Source: Salminus brasiliensis
Taxonomy: Eukaryota > Chordata > Actinopteri > Characiformes > Bryconidae
Assembly (NCBI RefSeq): GCF_030463535.1
Contig: NC_132897.1
Coordinates: forward strand, 5,197,960 to 5,261,959
DNA: 64,000 nucleotides
Reading direction: 5' to 3'
Each line of letters starts with the position of its first letter. Within the stretch, counting starts at the first letter, position 1. The notes under the pieces were generated by a model. The model saw only the letters and a program-made list of their open reading frames with translations. It was not told where the DNA came from and did no database searches. The position numbers and the translations under genes were made by a program. Positions 55,991 through 64,000 of the stretch are shown piece by piece.

Positions 55991-57487
55991 ATATACCCAT
56001 TCCCATTGACCAATTACCATTCCCAACCATTGCCAGCATTTCAGTTACATATACTGCATGTTCGGCTGAATTCAGCATCAATGCTTCTATTGATCAGCTC
56101 TTTATAGGTCACTGATGGGCCAGAGAAAGATGTTCGGAGATGATATCGTCTATGCTAACAAAACAACATTTGACTCCAGTATGTTTGCATTTGAAATATG
56201 CAGTTCAGAGATCAGGAGAGATGAGTAGTTCATACTTAAATGGATTCAAACAGCCATTCAAAGACCTGTTTAACACTACAGAGCAGGCATAGACGACCGG
56301 CCTGCCTGAAGAGTACTGGGTCCTTCATTTCTTCACTGGTTGTCCCCTGAGACCAGGACTGGAATTATAAGTTTAGGAGAGCTCAGGTTATGAGAGTAAA
56401 TACAGTGCAGACAATCACAACCATAGAATTTAGAGAAGTCTTGGGCATTAGGATAACCCAGACAACCAAACTATAAAATCAAATAAGCTTACAGAAACAG
56501 AAAACTGAACTTTATTCAGTGGGTAATGCAACAGGACAATGACCCAAAATCACCCAAAGTCATTTAAATAAAGAATGACTGGGGGCTCCAAGTGGTCCAG
56601 CAGACTAAGAGCGTTTCCATGTTTGTCCACACCTGGGACTGATTCTGGGCTTATTTTGGGGAGGAGCTCATCAGCGCTTGTTTGCTTTCACACTGAAAAA
56701 CTCCATTGTACCCGTGGATTGGTTGCTCAATTTTGAACATCCCTTTTTTGCTCGCATTTTCTTTACATTACTTTTACTTTTCTACTTGAAGAAGTTCTGA
56801 AACCAGTACTTTTACTCAAGTAAAAAGCTTAAGTTGATTCTTCAGCTTCTATAGAAGTCTTTTTAAACCCTAGTATCTCCACTTGCTTCTACCGGAGGAA
56901 TGAATGTCAATACGTTTCACACCGTTTGTCGAATGCAACCTGGCATCAGCAGCCGGAGCCTGAGAGCGCACAACTGGCCTTGCTCTCTCCCCGGCAAGTA
57001 GATGGCTCACGCTCTTACCACACCACTTCAGTGCGATGCGGACCCATATGGGCGTCTACATACTGATCCATCAGAGCAGAGAGCCCTGCACTTTCCTGCA
57101 AGCATGTTGGTTGTCTGGTGACGTTGCATCGGTGGCAAGTTGGAAAAGAGGTGGTGGCTGGCTTGTGCATGTGTTGAAGGAAGCATGTGTCAGTTCTCAC
57201 CATCCCAGTGTCTGGAGCATTAGATGTGCTAGGGGGAAGAGTACTAATAAGTGGGTTGAGTAATTGGCTATCTAAAACTGGAGAGGGGAGAAAACCCCTG
57301 AAGAATCGTTGAAAAAAAGATCGTCTGTAGAGTCATCAAAAAGTGAGCAGCTTCCAGCAATGAGACACTTCTGTTGAGAGTAATGGTAATGCCCAGCTCA
57401 CGGGTTAAAGAAGGTTTCTGCACTGCAGTGAAGACTTTAAAGGGAGTCATCACATACATCCCCACCTATGCTTTAGAGGTACACCAC
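55991..57487 (+). other. intergenic with SINE fragments
   Basis: A tRNA-like SINE head near 56580-56640 (AAGTGGTCCAGCAGACTAAG) and a SINE body at 56930-57015 (CAGCAGCCGGAGCCTGAGAG). No gene. Confidence 0.45.
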
Positions 57488-57766
57488 AGGTCCAAATGTT
57501 TGTGGACACCCCTTCTTATGAGTGCATTCAACTACTTTACAGCTAATGCCAAGCAGTGGAACGGTTTTCTCTGGAATGGTGGATAGTGCTTAATCCAATA
57601 TTTTGATCTCACTAACGCTCTTGTTGCTGAATGCAGTCAAATCCTCACAGCAGTGCTCCTCCGGAATCTCTAGCAAGCATTCCCTGGACAGGAGAGACAG
57701 TTATGCCCTTGATTTCAGAAGAAACAAGGAATGAGCAGGTGTCCCAATACTTTTGTCAATGTAGTG
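57488..57766 (-). mobile_element. family M miniature element
   Basis: Left end GTCCAAATGTTTGTGGACAC, right end TCCCAATACTTTTGTCAATG. Confidence 0.72.
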
Positions 57767-58079
57767 TTTCATTACTGCGTGAGCTTTAAATATATTCTGC
57801 CCTCAAGCTAGAGCCACAGAGGGTTTTCTGGGGGTTTTTTGGGAGTGTTTGCAGTTGCTCTCGTCAACATGTTAGAAGTTTCTCCTGAACGCGTGCTGGG
57901 TCCCTTGTTCTGCAGATCCACCCCATGACATGTTTGTGCACAAGAGCTGCTGAAATTGTGCCTTTGCATCTTTTTTGCACTTTATCGTCTACGAACAAAT
58001 AGAGGGGGGTGGGGGAAATAGGTCAGCCCCCTAAAAATAACTTCGACTAATATACCCAAGTGTTCTGCGTAAGAACCGC

Positions 58080-58340
58080 GGAAGAAAACAAGATGTTAAT
58101 ATTTCAGAGGGTGCAGTCATTATAATTCACCCCATTAAGGCATGATTTGACAGTATTATGGCTTTCTTAGCCTAATTGCCTTACACAAAATCTGTCATTA
58201 GCATTTTTCTGTGACACAGGCTCTCAAGAACTGAACATTATTCACCGCTGATGCATTATTTCATTAATTAGTCACTTTCTACGCTTTGTAATTAATGCAA
58301 ATATTATACATTTTGTGAGAACAGACCTCATTTAGGCACG
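58080..58340 (+). promoter_or_regulatory. possible conserved non-coding element / enhancer
   Basis: Repeat-free AT-rich stretch dense in homeodomain-type ATTA cores, including TAATTAATGCAAAT, whose ATGCAAAT at 58295-58302 is a perfect POU octamer. No open frame. The guess rests on composition and motifs only. Confidence 0.3.
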
Positions 58341-58429
58341 TGCTGTGGTACTCAATGCCCCGTGTGTAAATAATAGAAGGAAATAGGCACTCAAAAACAG
58401 TGCTGTGGTGTCCAACTTTATGGACATTG

Positions 58430-58790
58430 CACAGACAAAAGTATTCAGACACCTGCCTGTTAATCGTTTCTTACAAAACCAATGATATCAAAAAAGAGCG
58501 TGTGAAGAACTGTCTCTACTGTCCAGGGAAGAAGGATCATTGTGGTGAGGATTTGATTGCTTTCAATGACAAGGGTGTTAGTTAGGCCAGGATGTTGGAT
58601 CACCACCCCACCTCATCTTAAAAGTAATGGCTGTGGCACAATCAATCATTCCAGAGAACACAGTTCTTCCACTGCTCCACAGCTTAATGCTGGGGGGCGT
58701 TATACCCCTCTAGCCCACGACTGGCATTAGGCAGCATGGTGCCAATAGGTTAATGTTTATCTGCTCCAGAGAGTCTTATTCTTTTGGCTG
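58430..58790 (+). mobile_element. family M element (partial)
   Basis: ACAGACAAAAGTATTCAGAC at the left, then the ATTAGGCAGCATGGTGCCAA block; the right end is missing. Confidence 0.65.
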
Positions 58791-59304
58791 TAAGCTGGCA
58801 TTGTTGCGTCCTTAAGCAAGGCCCTTAACGCTCCATACTAGAGGTTTATAGAATTTTCCATTAGTGCTACATTCAACTCAAAGATTGTAGTGGCTAGTGA
58901 CACTTTACCAGTAATCCTGACTAAAAGGGTTAATTATTGTTGTCATGGCAACAATGAAGTTAGGAAACTTGCTGTCTACATGTTTTGATGCACTTGAGTC
59001 CTGTGCTTAAAACTTGTTGAAATTTGCATATCCTTAGCTAATGAAGGACTTCCTCTGAAACGTCCTGTCTCTGAACTACACTAGATGTTCTCCAGCTTTT
59101 AAAATGAAGTTCTGAAGCACCATGCAGACAGAATACATACATTCAGCTGTAAGAAAAAGGACAAACAAACACTGTATTTGTAATTTCGGCTCATAAAAAC
59201 ATTCCTAACCTTGGGAACTCCTTGGATTTCCAAGTAACGTTACTTTCCAGTCAAGTTTGACAGAAAACATCTGCTTGTAAATGAATGATCTACATATTTC
59301 ATAC
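58791..59304 (+). other. intergenic, no recognised feature
   Basis: Nothing seen. Confidence 0.4.
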
Positions 59305-59637
59305 AGCAATAACATTAGCACCACCAGCCTAATATTGAGTAGGTCCCCCAGATCTGACCATTTGAGGCATGGATTCCACAAGACCTCTAAAAGGCATCCA
59401 GTGGTATCTGGCAGCAAGACTAAAAATGTTAGCAGTAGACCCTTTAAGTCCTGCAAGTTGTGAGGTGGGGCCTCCATGGATCACATCACTGAACCTTACA
59501 TGGCCAGGACCTGGTCACCGGTTCAACAGTTGTTCTTTCTTGGACCACTTTTGGTCGGTACTGACCAGATACTGAGATGGGAACACCCAACAACACCTGC
59601 CTGATGTTTTGGAGATGTTCTGACCCAATGGAACTGG

Positions 59638-59675
<38 letters not shown>

Positions 59676-59765
59676 CCTTCAAGAGCTGACAGATGTCACT
59701 GTAGATAAGGATAATCAGGGTTTTTCACTTCACCGGTCAGTGGTGCTAATGCTATGACTGGTTGG
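59305..59765 (-). mobile_element. Tc1-like miniature element, family E (longer copy)
   Basis: AATAACATTAGCACCACCAG at the left, GGTGCTAATGCTATGACTGG at the right. The minus strand reads MEAPPHNLQDLKGLLL, a transposase C-terminal remnant. An (AAC)n run at 59639-59676 sits inside. Confidence 0.7.
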
Positions 59766-59959
59766 TGTATATTTAGCATTAGCATTTAGCTTCAGAGCTG
59801 AAGATCCTCAAAGAACCCAAGCATGTAACCCTGTAGCCTGATGAAGTTCGAAACAATCAAATAAAGTAGGCCTCCCTTTTACATCACCTGTCAGTTAAAA
59901 TCTATAGTTTTAACAAGGTGGTAAAATGCTTACGTTTTGAAAGCAGGTAGAACGTACTA

Positions 59960-60404
59960 CACTAAGTGGACAAAAGTATTGGGACATCTGCTAATTCATT
60001 GTTTTTTTCCTGAATCAAGGGCAGAGTAACTATCTCTGCTGTTCTGGGAAGGCTTTAATGTATTCTGCATCAAGAGCGTTAGTGAGGTCATGATGTTGGA
60101 TGATCACCACCCCACCTCATCCCAAAAGTACTGGATGGAGCACCAAGCATCATTCCAGAGAACACAGTTCTTCCACTGCTTTATACCCCTCTACTAGCCC
60201 ACACCTGGCATTAGGCAGCATGGTGCCGATAGCTTCATGTTTACTATCTGCTCCAGAGAGTCCTATTCTATTGGAAGTACTTCTATACAGGGACTAGACA
60301 GGCTGTGTATGTGCATTTGCACATCTGTGTCAGCAGTGGGTGCAACTTTAAGTAGCTGAATGAGTTTATTAAAAGGGGTGTCCACAAACATTAAGACAGT
60401 GTAT
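59960..60404 (+). mobile_element. family M miniature element
   Basis: Left AGTGGACAAAAGTATTGGGA; right AGGGGTGTCCACAAACATTA. About 445 bp with all the family's internal blocks. Confidence 0.75.
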
Positions 60405-61009
60405 ATTAAAAAACAGGACTTTTAGGGGTGAAATTCATAACACAGCGATTCAAACACCAGACGCTTGAAGTGGCAGTATGGAATTCTCTCATTTTAAGCG
60501 CGTCCTGCCCCATCAGCTTGCTCCAGCGCTGCTCACTGTTACGGTCCGTGAAGGAGACAGAGTTTGTACGAGCAACCGCTCACTGCTGATCCAAGCTTAG
60601 ATGTGTACTAAAACTTTTAATTACTTTTCAGAGGAGGGTGGCGTGAGCAGAGAGGAATTACTGATGCCTGAATGTCAAAAAAGCTGTAGAGAATTATCTG
60701 TCAGTGCACCATAAGGAGAAATGCATTCAGGCCTCCAGATGAACCATGTCTAATTTGACACTTTCTTCTGAGAGCAAGGCAGGAAAACTGCTGCCTCACA
60801 AACTCTCAGACTGTCATTTCTGAGCCATGGGCCCAAGGCACCCGAGATTTAAAAAAGCTGGAACTTCTGTTTATGCTGTGTGTGTGTTTTTAGCACAAGA
60901 CTATCATGAAAAAACTCAGAAGACACAGGTAAACAGTAAAGCAGCCTGCCAATAAATCTTTAAAAAACGAGAAGAAACTTAAAAAACAAACAAAAAAAAA
61001 CACAACCTT
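60405..61009 (+). other. intergenic, no recognised feature
   Basis: No frame or repeat of note. Confidence 0.4.
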
Positions 61010-61200
61010 ACAACTAGTAGGTTCAAGTAGGTTAAGGTCAAATTAGGCTTAGGCGTAATAAGTAAAGCTTAGGTTGAGGTGTACACGTCATCTTAAGTTT
61101 AGGTGCTGTAGATTACGTTGAAGTTACATCAAGGTTAGAATTAGGTTTAGTTGGTTAAGTTAAGGTTAGAAGTAGATTTAGGTTGAGGTCAGGGTGGTTA
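61010..61200 (+). repeat. degenerate TTAGG-like array (short)
   Basis: GGTTAAGGTCAAATTAGGCT-type phrases, the same type as 62140-63130. Confidence 0.7.
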
Positions 61201-61244
61201 CAGTGTGGGGTTTATTTCTTCATTTAGTTTTAAGTGAAGACTGG

Positions 61245-61345
61245 TGGTGCTTGGTGACGCTACTTGGCCATGGTGGGGCTCAAACTCCTAACCCTGGTGA
61301 TCTGGACTGGAAGTCCAGTGCGTTACCGCCTCGCCATCACAGCTG
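61245..61345 (-). repeat. tRNA-like SINE head or tRNA relic
   Basis: The minus strand has GATGGCGAGGCGGTAACGCA and an anticodon-arm-like CTGGACTTCCAGTCCAG (5-bp stem, 7-base loop), then AGTTTGAGCCCCACC. Acceptor and T stems do not pair properly, so it is not called a tRNA gene. Confidence 0.4.
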
Positions 61346-61439
61346 TGAGAGGTGGCAGTATACAAACTGTTTAAAAGCAATACAGAGAAAAGGGCGGGGA
61401 AACACTAACAAAGGAAACACCAGGAGTGGCATCTTTCCA

Positions 61440-61915
61440 ACTAAGGACAATCCAAACTGTTCAACAAACTCTTCCTTTTTAACTCTCGCTTTTCTTCACT
61501 GTTCCCAACATATAAACTCTTCCTTTTTTAACTTTTGCTTTTCTTCTCTGTTCCCAACTCTTGCTTTTCTATACTGTTCCCAACATAAAATCTTCCTTTT
61601 TTAACTTTCGCTTTTCTTTACTGCTCACAGCATAAACTCTTCCCTTTTAACTCTTGCTTTTCTGTACTGTTCCAAACAAACTCTTCCCAACATAAATTCT
61701 CCCCTTTTAACTCTTGCTTTTCGTCACTGTTCCCAACATATAAACTCTTCCTTTAACTTTTGCTTTTCTTCATTGTTCCCAACATAAACTCTTCCTTTTT
61801 TAACTCTTGCTTTTCTTCACTGTTCCCAACATAAACTCTTCCTTTTTTAACTCTTGCTTTTCTTCACTGTTCCCAACATAAACTCTTCCTTTTTTAACTC
61901 TTGCTTTTCTTCCCT
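61440..61915 (+). repeat. minisatellite of about 45-bp units
   Basis: About ten copies of AACTCTTGCTTTTCTTCACT then GTTCCCAACATAAACTCTTC and CTTTTTT, with length variation. Confidence 0.92.
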
Positions 61916-62139
61916 GTTTGCAACATATACCCACTGTTACCGTTTGCCCCTCTACAAAGGTGTGACAGGGAAGTGTGTCTGGCTGGGTGTATTTATAACG
62001 TGCCACACAGGTGGGTCTGGTCAGCGTTGATTACTGCTGGGGATTCTGGGGCTTGGAGTTCTTTGCTCCAGTTCCACCAGCTTTCCTATTGTGCTGGCCA
62101 GGCCCCCTACTTGTGGCTGATTGGTATATTCTGCCTGCT

Positions 62140-63130
62140 TACAAGGTAGGGTTAAGATTAGAATTAGGCTTAGTTTAGATTAATGTTTAGGTGTAGTGGG
62201 TTAGGTTTAGGCTAAGGGTGTAGGTTAGGTTAAATTTAGGTTAGTATTAAGTTTATTCGTAGTAGGTTGAGACTAAGTAGGGTTAAGGTTAGGTCAAGGT
62301 GTAGATTGGGTTAAGATTAGGTTAGATTAAGGTTATAATTAGGTTTAGGTGTAGCAGGTTAAGCTTAAGTAGTCGTAGTTAAGTAGTCGTAGTTAAGTAG
62401 TCGTAGTTAAAGTCCAGTTTAGGTTAGGTTAAGGTTAGAATTAATAGTTTAAGTTGAGGTGTAGGTTAGGTTAAATTTAGGTTAGTATTAAGTTTATGTG
62501 TTGTAGGTGACGTTTTGGCTTAGGTTTAGGTTAGTATTAGATTTACGTGTAGTAGGTTGAGACTAAGCAGGGTTAAGGTTAGGTTGAGGTGTAGGTTGGG
62601 TTAAGTTTAGGTTATAATTAGGTTTAGGTGTAGCAGGTTAAGCTTAAGTAAGGTTAAAGTTAGGCTTAGGTGTAGATTAAGTTAAGTTTAGGTTAGGTTA
62701 AGGTTAGAATTAGTAGTTTAGGTTGAGGTGTAGGTTAAGGTTAGAATTAGTAGTTTAGGTTGAGGTGTAGGTTAAGTTATATTTAAGTTAGGTTAAGATT
62801 AGAATTAGGCTTAGGTTAAGTTAATGTTAAAATATATTGGTTATGTTTAGATTAACATTAGTAGTTTAGGTTTAGGCTGAGGTGTAGGTTAGGTTAAATT
62901 TCAGGTTAGTATTAAGTTTGTGTAGTAGGTGACGTTTAGGTTAGACTAAGGTTAGTATTAAGTTGGTGTAGTAGTAGAAGTTTTGGCTTAGGTTTAGGTG
63001 CAGTGGGTTAAGTTTGGGCTATGTTAAGGTTAGAATTAATAGTTTAAGTTTAGGTTGAGGTGTAGGTTGGGATAGGTTAAGTTTAGGTTAAGGTTAGAAT
63101 TAGGTTTAGGTATAGTAGGTCTAGGGTTAA
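62140..63130 (+). repeat. degenerate TTAGG-like array (long)
   Basis: About 1 kb of AGGTTAAGGTTAGAATTAGG and GTTTAGGTGTAGTAGGTTAA phrases with local higher-order repeats, such as AAGTAGTCGTAGTT three times near 62370-62410. Confidence 0.88.
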
Positions 63131-63263
63131 GTTGAGGTGATAAAATTTCACTGGTTGCTTTGTAACAGTTTTTGTTCAGATGGTTTGGTTTCTGGATGAC
63201 TGGGTTGCATCAGTAATCTGTGCAGATGTGCAAGAGTCAATCAATATTTAGTACACATCCTAA

Positions 63264-64000
63264 AATTTACATTTACCTTTGCATTTAAGGCATTTAGCAG
63301 ATGCTTTTATCCAGAGCGACTTACCAAAGTGCTTTGCTATTTACCCAAGAAAAACCTCAGCTAGTTAAAATAGACTAATAATTCAAAGATCCTCCAAGTT
63401 TAGACTCTACTAAACACAAGTCAATAAGGAGACCATAATACTCTACTATTCACCCAAGTACTCTCAGAAGAGGAGGGTCTTCAGTCTGGGTTTGAAGACA
63501 GCGAGCGTTGGACCCTGCCGTTCGGACACCCAGAGTAAGTTCGTTCCACCACTTCGGTGCAGGACAGTAAAAAGCCTGGATGCTTGTCTTCCGTGGATTT
63601 TGAGGGATGGCAGGTCGAGCCGAGCCATACTTGAAGGCTGTCCTTTCGTGCACCTTGTCCCTTGGTAGATACTGCCCACACCAGAGCACACCAGAGCTGC
63701 CTGATGTTTTGGAGATGTTCTGACCCAGTCAAGTGGCTAAGACTCTTTTGCTTAATCATTCTTCCTGCTTCACCTTCAAGAACTGACTGTTCACTTGATG
63801 CCTAATATGTAGATCCCACCCATTGATAGATGAAGCCCCTGTAGATGAAGATAATCAATGATTTTGGTGCTATGTTAAGGCTGATGGTGTATATATCTGC
63901 AAACTTATATTTAATAATACTGTCCCCTATTTTTATTGTATTTAAGCTGGAAGGGCTCTTGGTGCGGATTGGCTTTTGACCATTGCCATCAAGTACGGAG
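63264..64000 (-). mobile_element. L2-type LINE, interrupted by a nested element
   Basis: Same 3' tail and reverse-transcriptase end as 24796-25685 (minus frame KWWNELTLGVRTAGS). Continuity is broken at 63636 and resumes at 63947 with CTGGAAGGGCTCTTGGTGC. The rest of the LINE runs past the window edge. Confidence 0.82.
63637..63946 (-). mobile_element. Tc1-like miniature element, family E, nested in L2
   Basis: A 310-bp insertion relative to the L2 copy at 24796-25685, containing GATGTTTTGGAGATGTTCTG and GAACTGACTGTTCAC. It is flanked by TTGAAG (63631-63636) and TTTAAG (63941-63946), a possible diverged target duplication. Confidence 0.72.

Noticed and set aside
61245..61345. Possible tRNA gene on the minus strand
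   Set aside because: It has an anticodon-arm-like hairpin but no proper acceptor or T-arm pairing; more likely a SINE head or relic.

Overview
The window is vertebrate, teleost nuclear DNA: spliced genes with GT..AG introns, long CA/CT/TA microsatellites, L2-type LINE pieces, tRNA-derived SINEs and many Tc1/mariner-like miniature elements. One gene encodes the fish-restricted selenoprotein Fep15 (selenoe), which fixes the group as ray-finned fish. The repeat families look like those of otophysan fishes (characins, catfishes), but that rests on memory and is only an inference.

Three protein-coding genes can be read, all on the plus strand. (1) scarf2, 1218-15474: the last five coding exons of scavenger receptor class F member 2, covering one EGF/laminin-like exon, the transmembrane exon, two cytoplasmic exons and a large final exon for the basic, proline-rich tail. 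The upstream EGF exons lie outside the window. (2) selenoe (fep15), 37598-41403: four exons encoding a 138-residue ER selenoprotein with a signal peptide, an in-frame TGA for selenocysteine at 39122-39124, a C-terminal RDEL and a well-formed SECIS hairpin in the 3'UTR. (3) tmem17, 42858-45802: four exons encoding a 217-residue four-pass protein of the ciliary transition zone, starting about 1.3 kb downstream of the selenoe polyadenylation signal. The three genes have no obvious shared pathway.

Layout: 1-15474 scarf2, with introns full of tandem repeats and mobile elements; 15475-37500 a 22-kb gene-poor stretch of microsatellites, a decayed Tc1 copy, a foldback element, two L2 pieces and one unidentified candidate terminal exon near 20.9 kb; 37500-46000 the selenoe-tmem17 pair; 46000-64000 a gene desert with minisatellites, miniature elements, a perfect 72-bp inverted repeat (51958-52130), one stretch that looks like a conserved non-coding element (58080-58340), degenerate TTAGGG-like arrays, and at the right edge an L2 copy split by a nested element.

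I see no bacterial-type operons, CRISPR arrays, rRNA genes or convincing tRNA genes. The most notable biology is the selenoprotein gene, which an ordinary ORF search breaks at its TGA. It is a known family, not a new system.
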